Source: Apostichopus leukothele (lineage: Eukaryota > Echinodermata > Holothuroidea > Aspidochirotida > Stichopodidae). Taken from it: a stretch of DNA of 24,203 nucleotides. Under the pieces are notes generated by a model. It searched no databases and was not told where the DNA came from. It worked only from the letters and a program-made list of their open reading frames with translations. The stretch spans positions 1,305,226 to 1,329,428 of the forward strand of contig JAAAKB020000001.1 in assembly GCA_010014835.2 (NCBI GenBank), written 5' to 3'. Every line of letters begins with the position of its first letter. Positions within the stretch are counted from its first letter, which is position 1. Shown here in pieces: positions 11,188 through 21,000 of the stretch. The position numbers were made by a program, and so were the translations under genes.

Positions 11188-12065
11188 CTGTGAAGACAAT
11201 AGCCAACAAACAATAAAAATTGAAAGCTTTCCTTCGTTATAGACCTTTTCTGTACCACAGAAAAGGTTAGGGTGGTATGGGGGGGGGGGGAGAGTAAAAA
11301 TGTTTTGAGGACAGATTTTTCATATATTTAAAAAAAAATCTGATTCACTGGAATACAGAATATCTTCCTCTGTGTTACTGCCATCATTGTAAGCTTCTTT
11401 AGCAAGTTTCTTGACATTTGCATAAAACTCTGATTCACTGGAATACAGAATATATTCCTCTGTGTTACTGCCATCATTGTAAGCTTCTTCAGCAAGTTTC
11501 TTGACATTTGCATGTAACTCTGATTCACTAGGATACAGAATATATTCCTCTGAGTTAGTGTCAACATTATAAGCTTCTTCAGCATGTCTCTTGACATTGT
11601 ATGAAACTCTGATTCCTGTTCTAAGCAACTTTCGGATCGTAAAAAGTTGGGTGCATAACAGATCATTTTTGAAAGCTGCGTTTTGAGTTGGGTGTAACTT
11701 TTAAACAATGTTCCTCTGTTTTTTTGTGTAGCCTAATTTCATCATTCTTGGTGCCATTTTGATGGGCTTAAAGTAGCAGATAATTTATAAGGCTTATTTG
11801 AAGCAAATTCAGTTCAGAATGAGCTTTCATGATGACCATTGGTTAATATAAAACCTTACCATCCTGTTCCTCCTGTTGAAGCACCAAAAGGGTCTCTATT
11901 GTCATTTCTGTAAACTCTGGTGTTGGTTGCGACTGGTCTTCCCGTGATCAAGGTCTCGTCGTAATCTCTTCGTGCGAGAGGTTTGCTGAGGACTTCATAA
12001 GCTTTGTTGACTTCGACAAATTTGTCGTGCTGATTTGGTTTGTCAGGATTTTTGTCAGGATGGAG
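11032..12065 (-). CDS. DNAJC4: DnaJ (Hsp40) protein with C-terminal membrane segment, DNAJC4-like, partial gene
   Basis: Joined exons 12065-11860 and 11187-11032 give about 120 residues. The first begins at the J-domain signature LHPDKNPDKPNQHDKFVEVN, continues AYEVLS and RRDYDE, and so covers the HPD loop and helices III-IV. The second encodes a linker (STESPEGARNYYGIKG) and a hydrophobic segment of about 20 residues (NTLIMYGCIAFLFATGVVLF). J proteins stimulate the ATPase of Hsp70 through the HPD motif. A short J protein with one transmembrane helix soon after the J domain fits DNAJC4 best; other membrane DNAJC proteins are possible. The split Trp codon (TG|G) and the donors GTAAGG and GTGAGT are good. 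The first half of the J domain (YYxxLGV and the helix II basic region) and the exons after the membrane segment were not found. They may lie in the assembly gap at 10488 or outside this stretch. Confidence 0.85.
11243..11267 (+). repeat. Perfect 11-bp-stem hairpin in DnaJ-gene intron
   Basis: ACCTTTTCTGT and ACAGAAAAGGT are exact reverse complements separated by three bases. The hairpin lies 55 bases upstream of the membrane-segment exon in transcript direction, and a run of 12 G (11279-11290) follows it on the plus strand. It could fold in the pre-mRNA close to the acceptor, or be the remnant of a small inverted-repeat element. Confidence 0.6.
11338..11615 (-). repeat. 90-bp intronic tandem repeat with coding-like frame
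   Basis: TGATTCACTGGAATACAG starts at 11341 and 11431, with a close variant at 11521 and a partial one at 11610: three full copies of 90, 90 and 89 bases. The minus strand is open through all copies in one frame (11628-11320). It encodes a 30-residue acidic repeat of the form LAEEAYNDGSNTEEYILYSS followed by ESEFYANVKK. A second frame is open too. The array lies in the intron between the two DnaJ exons and has no obvious splice borders, so I treat it as a minisatellite. A lineage-specific repeat exon is the alternative. Confidence 0.85.
11860..12065 (-). CDS. DNAJC4: DNAJC4-like exon: HPD motif and J-domain helices III-IV
   Basis: The exon is 206 nt, with acceptor TTCTAAGTAG directly before the Leu codon of LHPDKNP and donor GTAAGG after a split TG. 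The essential His-Pro-Asp is intact. After the J domain it encodes TLITGRPVATNTRVYRN and a Gly-rich tail. The upstream neighbour should end in phase 0 with the end of helix II (usually ...LSKK or similar). Confidence 0.88.
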
Positions 12066-12359
12066 CTACTTAGAAATAGAAAGAAAGCATATCTGAAAGC
12101 CACTTTTCCATTACAAGGTTTAACATTAATTGGCGAAATTACATTTTTTAAACGTTTTGGATTCAAGCACCCGTGAGTTTTGAATGAAGAGATGTTCTTA
12201 ATGTGTTTCTTCCCATTCATTAGTTCACTGACATGTTATATCAAGTATAACCGGGAAAAACAGCTGTGTAGTTGTTTTATTTCATTGGGATAATCTGCTG
12301 TGAATTAATTAAAAGGAATTGTCTGGTGGAAGATATTGAAACGATTGTCCTCATAGTTC

Positions 12360-13350
12360 TTATTTTTCTCTTTCTAACCATGTGAAAATTGTCCCCATTC
12401 GACGTTTACTTCTTGTAGAAATCTGGTTTTCAAAATTCCCCAGTTTCTCACCAAAAGCACCGTTTGTTCAAATGCATCAATTTGGTGAATGACGTAATGC
12501 GGGCAAATAGGCCAAAGAGAGAGTGGAAGTTAGCACTCCCATTTCTGCAGCAAATAAACTCTCTCATGTACATGCACAGGTGATTGCCTGTTATATATTA
12601 AGTACACTTTGCGAACGTACGTATACAGCCTACCATGCCCAGTTAGAACGTACATAGCATTGCACATAATAAACTCTCACACTCAAACCACAGTTCATAA
12701 TCTTTGAAATCACTGAAATAAACTTCACGGATCAAATTTACAGTAAAAGGAAGCTTCTTTAATATTACTTGAAAATGATTTGGAACATCGAAAGGTGAAA
12801 CATGCCGTAATCGATGTCAGAGCAGAATGTAGTACCGGGAAGCTTAGGCTTCGTAGAACTGTCCGATTGTAAACTTTACAGTAGCCTACATGCAAACATT
12901 CTTCGAATTGGAGCTGGACAGCGCAATGTAAACAACAAAGAGTCTGCTGATCAAACCTATCTTGTGTTGCACAAAGACCGCTTAATCACAGATGCACTAC
13001 ATATATGACAGCTTAACAATTTCTTTAAAACATATGTAATTTATAAGAAATTTCACTGAAAATTAAGGAAGAAATTAATCTGTATTCAAACACGGTTTTA
13101 TCGCACGGTTCAAACACGGTTTTATGTTTTTATTTTTGATGGTAAATTTGTTTCGTCATCATTTTTTTATTCATCCTAACATGTCATTAATATTCAGTAA
13201 TGTGTCAGTAATGTGTCATTTCAACAAGTTTGTGTACTGAATGAGTCTTCGACACTATCGGGCGAGAAATAAAGTTCCAGTAACCAGGCTACTTGCCAAC
13301 TGTTTGTGTTCTTTTAAAATGATTGATCAATAGCCTACTGCCATTATAGC
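12360..13350. promoter_or_regulatory. CpG-richer stretch with a CRE-like site; possible promoter of the DnaJ gene
   Basis: CpG is several-fold denser here than on either side. TGACGTAA, a CRE/ATF-type site, lies at 12490-12497. Because the HPD exon lies just downstream on the minus strand, this is one place where the promoter and first exon of the DnaJ gene could be. I did not find a J-domain start (YYxxLG) in it. A 17-bp direct repeat (TTCAAACACGGTTTTAT at 13085 and 13109) is included. Confidence 0.3.
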
Positions 13351-13539
13351 TGAGGCCGGTGGTTGTTTACTGTTTCTTATGATTAACTCACAACTTGACC
13401 TGACAGGTAAGCAGACACTGTTCAGAATAATATTAACCTGTTTGTGATATGCTAATGGAAGACAGAGGGAATGAGATTACACAAGTAAATATTTTGTGTA
13501 TGACCTGTAATAGATCCAGTTGTTAGTTTTATACTATGA

Positions 13540-13615
13540 TATATACATACAATATATATCTATATCTATCTATCTCTCTGAGTCTCTCTATATTTATGTA
13601 TAGTTTATATATATA
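13540..13615 (+). repeat. Compound AT/TATC microsatellite
   Basis: A mix of (AT)n, TATC and TCTC words forming low-complexity sequence. No other feature is visible around it. Confidence 0.8.
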
Positions 13616-15820
13616 ATAGCTTTTGATGCAACTGCACGTCATCAATATCAAGTAATGGAGAAAAATGACTGTTTGGGATTTTTGCCATCATTTTAAATTG
13701 TAGATTTGTAAACTGTCCAGATGTTGTATCTAGTTGTTCCAAGTGTAGCTGATGGCATTAAGGGGAGTGTCATTGCTGAATTTTCTTCATCCAATTTCCC
13801 ATAGAGACATTAATTGTCAGCATTATTAACGTTTTTGAAACCTGAGTAAATGTCCTATCAACATTATGATCTGCACATGTAGCCATTTCATGTGCGAGCT
13901 GATTTTCACAAGCTGAATGCTATATATCTAGGCAATACTTTTAAATAATTTTAAACTAGAGTTAAGCACTGATATGAGGGCTTTTTCTTTAAATGAGTTA
14001 AGGAAAATATTCTGACAGTGAACAACATACATGTAAAAGACTACTGTAAAGGCCAAACAATCATCAAAAAATATTGGTTGCAAACTGAGCAAATCACTGA
14101 TTTTACCAAATACTGTAATCAGATCAGTGCTGCTGCAATGAGAAGAGAGCTCTAGATACACACATTAGTTTAATGCTTCGAGTATACCTGCAAGACTAAT
14201 TTATCAATGGTAGCATGAAATTCAATTCCTTCCACTTACTTCACAGCAGGAATACTACTGTATTGTACTGTATTGTAAATATATGGTTGTAGCATTCTAT
14301 TCAATGCATCAACCATATTATGTCATGTTCTTCTAATATTGACTTATATAATAGAAATGTAGGTGAAATCAGATTAGATTTGTCAAATGTGACTGTAGAA
14401 AACATTATATGACCACTATATACAGTATACCATGGGCAAACGGTGTATTATGGCATGAGCATGACTTTTAGTATTTTACACAAATTTCCAAGGCAAAATA
14501 GATCCTCTTTCAATTAAGTTGATGAATACTGGATTCAAATTTTAAACAGTAAGCAAACGTAATGGACAGAATATCCAGCTTACAGCCAGACAAGATTGTG
14601 TACTCACTGCATTAAACATAGTTACCAAAACAAACAGTTGAAGCCAGACACAAGATTAGCTTAATTATAAACATTCAGTTTATCACATCCTCTTCTGGCA
14701 TGAAGTGACTCTAATATTCATCTCAGGATCTTTTATGTTTTGAGGGTTAGCCAAGTAGGGGGGTGGATATCTTGACCAGGTTTCTATGAATTAACATTGC
14801 ATCAGTGAAGCTGATGTAAATACAATATGCTTAATCACAGGTGTCAATTGATTTAATCATATTTTAAGGAGATCATGTGACCTTTCAACTGAAAAGGAAA
14901 CATAACATACATGCTTAGCTATGGATAATTGGAGTTCAATGGCAAATGGGTCATTCCAAATCATCATATGTTGCTTTCCTTACGTGATAAGAGCACCATG
15001 AATTAAGCATACTGTGAAAATATCAGCTGCATTGCCTCAAAAATTGTCTGGATTATGACCGTTTGAAATTTTGCAATTTACAGACCAAGTGACATTTTGT
15101 TGATTTTTGAGGTGCTTTTTCTCAGCAACTGAACATCCCACTACCCTCCTATTACAGTATAACCAACCACTATAACTTTCTCCTCCTTAGTAACATTCAA
15201 GTTTACTCTAACCCTACTAACAATTCTTTCTAGAAACACCAGTTGGGTAACGTCTGCATTTACACTTTCTTTACCTGAGGTTTGCAAATCATTAACAAAT
15301 TCAAAACTGCTTCAGTAGCAGTACCCCTATATGCCAAACACTGTACATGGGGAAAACCTCTTGAAAACACCGCTCCCATTAGTATTCTACGTACAGTACA
15401 GTAACTTAAAACTTTGTTAAATAGGTTCCCACTGATGACTAATATCATTTGAAAAGAGGGTCATTGACCACACCTTTCTCCATTATTGAGGCATGGGTTT
15501 TGAAGGGTTCTTAAAAAGAAACATTCTCTCTTAATTGCATTCAACCCTAGGAAACATTAAAAGTTCATTTCTGAGACATGTAACAATTGCCAATTCCTGC
15601 ACGAAAGTGATATGTTGATAAGACTAGCCTTGGGTTAAACTTTCAATGAGTGCTTCTTCAAAGTACATATGAGAGTTTCTATTCAGGCTGCCACTCAATA
15701 TGTAGGGCACGGTATGAACGAGGCTGCCTTCAATTTAGGTCATATTCTGACATGATCAGGGACTGCCCTTGGCAATCTATCTTTGTCAATCAAGACACCC
15801 GATTCACTGCATTGGTCCAA
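13616..15820. other. No recognisable exon; CpG-poor non-coding DNA
   Basis: CpG is about 2 per 300 bases at 14161-14460. Minus-strand frames at 13928-14161 and 15260-15448 are open but match no family. The expected LUC7 second-finger exon and the first J-domain exon were looked for by their conserved words and not found. Confidence 0.5.
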
Positions 15821-15824
15821 TAAG

Positions 15825-15861
15825 AACCAGAAAGCCAAGCTTAGTAATTCCTTGCCACATT
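15825..15861 (+). repeat. Dispersed repeat, copy 1 (partner at 21051-21090)
   Basis: AACCAGAAAGCCAA followed by GCTTAGTAATTCCTTGCCAC and ATT is shared with 21051-21090. The only difference is a 3-base insertion (ATG) in the second copy. The flanks do not align, so only a short core of an interspersed element remains. Confidence 0.75.
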
Positions 15862-15899
15862 TACAGTATATGAGAACATTTACTACACTCTGCACAGAC

Positions 15900-16300
15900 A
15901 ATTCTTATACATACAGTAGTAATAAACTGGATCCACATACCAAGTGTGAAGTTAAAACTTTGGAGCTAATATTGTTAAACTCAAGTGATATTCAAGTACT
16001 CACTAAAGTAGACCAAGATACCACATATAAAGTTCAGCCAAGGTACCTTTGGAGCCATCAGGTATATATACAAGATTTTCAGACTTTGACCTCTGCTTAT
16101 CTCAAATAACCTCCACAGACAACAATATGGCTTTTGTACTTACTATGGTAGATCTACATGCCAAAAAAGAAGTTCATCCAAACTTTGGAAATACTGAATT
16201 TACAAGGTTTTCTGTTGGCCTCCAATGACATTTGACAAAAGTATAGGATACTTGTACCCACTAAGGCGAATCCACATACTAAGTAGGGTTGTCCCTGTTA
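15900..16300 (+). repeat. Field of diverged direct repeats around a TACTNACTAAGG / GATCCACATAC motif
   Basis: Related words recur in the same order: a start like TACTCACTAAAGTAGA (15998), TACTTACTATGGTAGA (16137) and TACCCACTAAGGCGAA (16255). Each is followed by a CCACATAC-like word and, in most, by an AAGTTCA(T/G)CCAA..CTTTGGA block. Steps are about 139 and 118 bases. A partial copy (GGATCCACATACCAAGT) lies at about 15930. The plus frame 15783-16109 is open by chance across this field. Confidence 0.6.
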
Positions 16301-16606
16301 AACGAATGAATGTACCGTTTAATTTTGACAGAAATCATGTTTCCGTTAAAAGGGCCAATAAGATCTGTCACCTAACTTGTTGAGAACAACTCTTCCGTGA
16401 TGTGTTCCAAACATGAATTTGCCATTTAAACACAGCAATTCAATTGGCACAAGTACATACTATAATGGCCACTTTGGTTGTAAATGCAAAAAAGTATCAT
16501 GAGTAGTACACTAGACTGTAATGTGTGTAGGCAGTTAACATATACACTATAACCCTACTTAGTATGTGGATCCACCTTAGTGGGTACAAGTATCCTATAC
16601 TTTTGT
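16235..16606. repeat. 56-bp inverted repeat around a 260-bp loop
   Basis: 16235-16290 (beginning ACAAAAGTATAGGATACTTG) is the reverse complement of 16551-16606 with two mismatches. A weaker match extends outwards through GGCCTC and GAAAACCTTGTAA to about 16199 and 16661. The loop contains TAGGGTTGTCCCTGTTAAAC next to the left arm. It could be a small non-autonomous inverted-repeat element, or an inverted copy of the repeat unit next door. No target-site duplication is clear. Confidence 0.8.
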
Positions 16607-17099
16607 GTGGAAGTCAAACGTCATTTGAGGCCAACAGAGGTCTAATTCTGAAAACCTTGTAAGAAGATTTGATCAAATGCATTGGTTGCCATGGTATGTG
16701 TATACTGTGCTGTAGCCTATGTAATCTTCTCATATTAGATGCTCACTTGCTTTGTTGCAATAAACATGCCCTATTACTCTAAGCAACTAACAAACTCAGC
16801 ATAGTAAAGTCCGGCCACATCAAATTTTAGCTTACAATCCTGACTAGAGTTGCACATAAATATGAGACACATTAAAGAATCAAGCAACAAGTGATTGTTC
16901 CATTATCACACAACAGACATCACCATTTAATCAGGCGTGATTGAAAATGTTTCCACAAACATTCAAGTTGACAAACTAAATAGCCACAAGCCTCTGAAAC
17001 ACAAGATAGAGTGCACAGCAAAACGCAAAAAGGATAAGTTACAGTAATTTAGGCATACATATCACCATAGTGATCTTGAGGTTTATGTTCAATGTGTAA

Positions 17100-17520
17100 T
17101 GCACAAGTCCTTGGGAACCGACCGAAATTAGCCAATGGGTATCCACGAGAAAATCTCGCCACTAGTTCTGTTGCTAGCTACGACCTCAACACACCTCAAT
17201 CAGCACTGAACACAAATGAGTTTTGAACCAATCAGGTTTTATAAATCAGTGCTTCTTTTGGGTTTGTGATAAATAATAACTATCTAGACATTAATTTCAG
17301 ATACTAACAAACTTTCTCCATAACAAGTAAGTAATGTTTGCTGAATGAAAAATATGGAATTTCCCGGTATTACGTAATCAATGGCGGCTTACTGTGCATT
17401 GTGGTGAGGCCTAAGGAGCCAATTTTGATAGCGAGCGTATTCAGTCAGACAGAAAAGCGGTTAACATAAAATTCGAATAAGAGAGTTTTTAGGTTACTGA
17501 AGAATATAAATTGTCTTTGA
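17100..17520. promoter_or_regulatory. Promoter-like spot: CCAAT boxes, TTACGTAA and a YY1-type ATGGCGGC
   Basis: In an otherwise CpG-poor stretch, this segment has about 12 CpG in 420 bases. It carries CCAAT boxes at about 17132 (AGCCAATGG) and 17227 (ACCAATCAG), the bZIP palindrome TTACGTAA at about 17371-17378, and CAATGGCGGC at 17380-17389. That last word resembles the YY1 element found at the start sites of many housekeeping genes. From that ATG the plus strand offers only an 8-codon frame. The orientation and the gene served are unknown: the DnaJ gene on the minus strand, or an unseen transcript. Confidence 0.35.
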
Positions 17521-17891
17521 TCCCTGCCTTCGTTATTCCTTTAAGTTGCAATCACATTACTTCTCAGTAATAATTGTCAAGCATAAATTTCACTAATACT
17601 TCCAATGTTTTTGGCATTGGTGCCCTACCACATAAAAATGTTTTCGGCCTTGGTGACTGTGTAAATGGCCTTGACCCTTTAAACTTAGGAAAACACCAAG
17701 ACCAAACGCCTTGCCCTAAAGCTGACTTATTTTCTAGGCATGTTTTTCAATAAGAACTCAACGATCGATTTGTTTCAAAGTTTCTGTTCCAATTTGTCGT
17801 TTCACTATGAAAAGTGATGCAACATATAATCAACTTGCCCCCAGATCTATATCCACTAGCAATCTCAAAGTGAAGCAATTTTGTAAGTTAC

Positions 17892-18035
17892 CTCTGCTGA
17901 TATTTTCTCCTTCTTGAGATCCTCTACTTCTGCCATCTTTTTCATCGACTCCTCAACAAAGCCATCGTTACCGAGTTTTTCCGCCTCAGCCAGCTTCTTA
18001 CCGATGTGCTCCGCAAATTCGTGGACCTTTTCAGC
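17892..18035 (-). CDS. LUC7L: LUC7-like exon: charged coiled-coil region
   Basis: The exon is 144 nt (48 codons), phase 0 at both ends, with acceptor CCTCCAG and donor GTAACT. It encodes AEKVHEFAEHIGKKLAEAEK, then LGNDGFVEES, then a run rich in Lys and Glu ending ISAE. The family pattern here is AEKVHEL.EEIG..LA.AE.LG..G.VEES, so the match is clear. It is the last LUC7 exon found. The next exon should carry the SSxQQQKLRVCEVC finger and should lie at lower coordinates, but I do not see it. Confidence 0.94.
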
Positions 18036-21000
18036 CTGGAGGGAGAACAGACAAACCAACTGCTAAGTATCAACCCTGTGTGAGTCACCTACCATTGCAA
18101 GATGGACATGCAAGAGGTAAGGAATGGTGGGCTGGCGATGTCAACTACCTGCAGCGCAATACTGGGAGTGTCACATCAAAACAGGAATGATCAGGACCTA
18201 AACACAACCAACCACTGATCTCTCTCACAGTGTTATGGGATATGCACAAGTCACTTTGTAAACTCTCAAAGAAATTCTTTTTTTTATCTTTCATCTGAAA
18301 ATTTTGATTTTTTTTTTTTTTTCACAACAAGAAGGCAGTACAGAACAAATGTACAGGCAAATTGTAAAAATGACAGCATTTTCGCAATCAGTGCAGTAAA
18401 TACACTGAGGTTTCTTTACTTTGATATTCAAATTAACCATTAGTAGCATGGGAGGAGCCCTTTTCATTTTCCAGTGAAAGAGATCAGTCAAGGTGTGTTA
18501 GGTTGGTGAGACTGGTAAGATAGAAGTGGCCATACTTACATTCGACTCATGTAGGGCCCTCTACTGAACCATTACCTCCTTGTGGGGGAAGGAGAGGGTG
18601 CCCAGTGTGGTGAAGACACTTATATTGAGAAGATCAAACAGAAAAAATTCAATTTCATTTTCTTCAAACTTTTTTTTTTAATTGGTGAAAAGCCTTCCAT
18701 TTGGGGGTCGAAAGTTTTTCGAGAATCTCAAACTGTTTGGAATTGAGAATTTTAAATCACTTTTCATTGTTGTAAAGTAATGTATTATTCCGTTTTTAAG
18801 TAAATAAAGGATGTCTGAAGACACAAACCAATTTCCTCCTCCCCTCCTGCTAAATAAAGGACACCACAATTGTTTAAATTCTTGGAAATTGCTAAAACAC
18901 ACCTCTTCTCTTTCAATTTGACTCATTCTGATTGAATGTAGTCGTACTCTGTGTACTACATGGATGGCATTATAAATCGCCTAAATTGTTTCCAAATGCA
19001 TTATTAACGTTTTTGAGTGTAGCCTCAGTACGAAGAAGGGTAGTTAAATAATACAGGGCACCTTTAACATCATGAGACATTATATAGTTATCATGTAGTA
19101 CTGTTCCTATTATTCTCAATGCAACTTACAAACTCCTTATAATATGTAAGACATTCGCAGCAATCATGTAGGCGTCAAGAGGCTGACAATCTGTCCAGGA
19201 AAAGAATGATGAACACAATCAAATAGGCTGAACAGCACTCAACCTGCAACCACAGTACACCTTACCTTGTACTGACAGTTGCACCTAAATAATACACATG
19301 GACAGTTTGCTCATAGTAAACATTGAAACTGATCACCTATTCTTTTGTCAGCCACACAAAGTAACTTGACCTGCACAATTACTACAGCCAAGTTGAAGCC
19401 AAAAAAGCAACTGATCTGGTTTTGCTTGAAGAGCTTTCCAGCTTTAATGTACCACAATGGATGATGGATCTCCCTCAATTAAAACAAGGGACTTATTCTG
19501 TTGACCACAACAGGAAGTGGGTTTTAACACATTCAGATTGCTGAAGCTGTCATAAGAGAACTATTCAAAGGGTGGAAAATCAATGATAATGATAATAATA
19601 ACAGGGACATATACACGCCCTATGCTGAATTTACTTCCAGGAACAAATACACGCCCTATGCTGAATTTACTTCCAGGAACAAATACACACCCTAATGCTG
19701 AATTTACTTCCAGGCAACTTTCTTAACTGATGATCTAAAGGAAGTTGTATATAAGCAGAAATAAAATCTATTGTTTTACTAGTTCCAAACACAACTCATT
19801 AGCAAAGTCTGCTTGTCTTTCTCCTTTCTTTCTGTATTTTCCTTTCTTTGTTTTATTAGACCTAAATACTTTCTTGTGTCCTCCAAAGCTGCAAATTTAT
19901 TTATCAATGATCAATTCAGAACAATTCTAATCTGAAATGGTAGCAGGTTGATGTATTAGTTGTTGCCTACAAATTAATTTTTATTCCCTTTTAGTCCAGA
20001 AACAAAAACAAAAACAAATTGTGCTTGGGAAACAAATTTTAGTTCCCGCTGATAAAACATTAGAGCAAGTAAATTTGAGTGCTGGTAAAGTAGGCAATCT
20101 TGATATCCAAATACAGTATTCCATATAATCAGCAAGCACCACAATTGGAGAAAACCCTGAGTAAAGTTTTACTTGAAAATAGATTAAAATTAATACAAGA
20201 ACTATTAAGTTTTCACAATATTTATTTGACAATAAATGGTTCACTCTCAGGCACATTGTTCAGTAATTAATGTTTACTTAAGAAATGAATGAAGCAAGCA
20301 TAGAAATATAAAAGGATAACACAAAGTGACAATAATAATAATAATATGTAAGACTACTCAACTATCTAGGGCTCACTCAGGCCATGTGTGTTATTTCACA
20401 CAGAAATGTATAAACAATCTAACACTATATAAACTCGGTAATTAAAGCCCCTTTGGCCTTGTCATTTCAAAAGACTATATATGGAATCTATGTATATTAT
20501 GCTATTTGTCTTATTCATCTATTCCCCCCCCCCCCCCTTATCTAACCTTGTCCTGTGTTGAACATGTTCACACCTAATACACGTTATTGTTATGGTGTAG
20601 GTAACTGTTTCTACCAGACATCTAAAGCAAAGAGTATCATGATGGCAGTATTGCTACTTACAGTGCTGTTTTTTGGGTGTGTTATGTATCCTGCACAATG
20701 AGCTTGTTTGCTATGTCATGACACAGTTTATGAATGAAAAGTTCACATCAAAAATGAATTTACCTTAGCATTCACTTCGGCACTCAGACTTTCCTGGGTC
20801 TCAGCTAGTCGCTTCTTTGAGACCTCTGTCCTTCTGTCTATGTCAGCAAGGAAAGCATTAAGTTGGGCAAGAGACTGGAATATAACAAAGATAGGTAGAT
20901 TCTGTTAAAAACACCTTGCGCACATTCCAAACTTGTGCATTACAACCAAAGGCCAGCACAAAGCTCTTCTAGAAATGACTAGCCTTTGTGAGTTAATTAC

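Larger units (their letters stand above)
18036..20763 (-). other. LUC7-like intron (2.7 kb)
   Basis: The intron between the DRRTEV exon and the coiled-coil exon. It holds T runs (18308-18322), short AAT repeats (about 19583-19602 and 20330-20345), a 36-bp tandem repeat and a run of 14 C (20524-20537). No other exon is seen. Confidence 0.75.

Noticed and set aside
12452-12477. Tiny first-exon candidate: ATG, eight codons, then GTGAGA
   Set aside because: No J-domain exon follows it before 12065, so nothing links it to the DnaJ gene.
15289-15400. Minus-strand frame ending CCTCAG before GTAAAG, with a presequence-like start
   Set aside because: It is tempting as a mitochondrial leader for the DnaJ gene, but it has no J-domain residues, no upstream support, and the rest of the J domain is missing.
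15783-16109. 108-codon plus-strand frame
   Set aside because: It lies across a field of diverged repeats and has no family match or codon bias.
17580-17715. Repeated GGCCTTGG-like words and a CACCAAGACC complement
   Set aside because: The words are too short and diverged to define a repeat unit or a stable hairpin.
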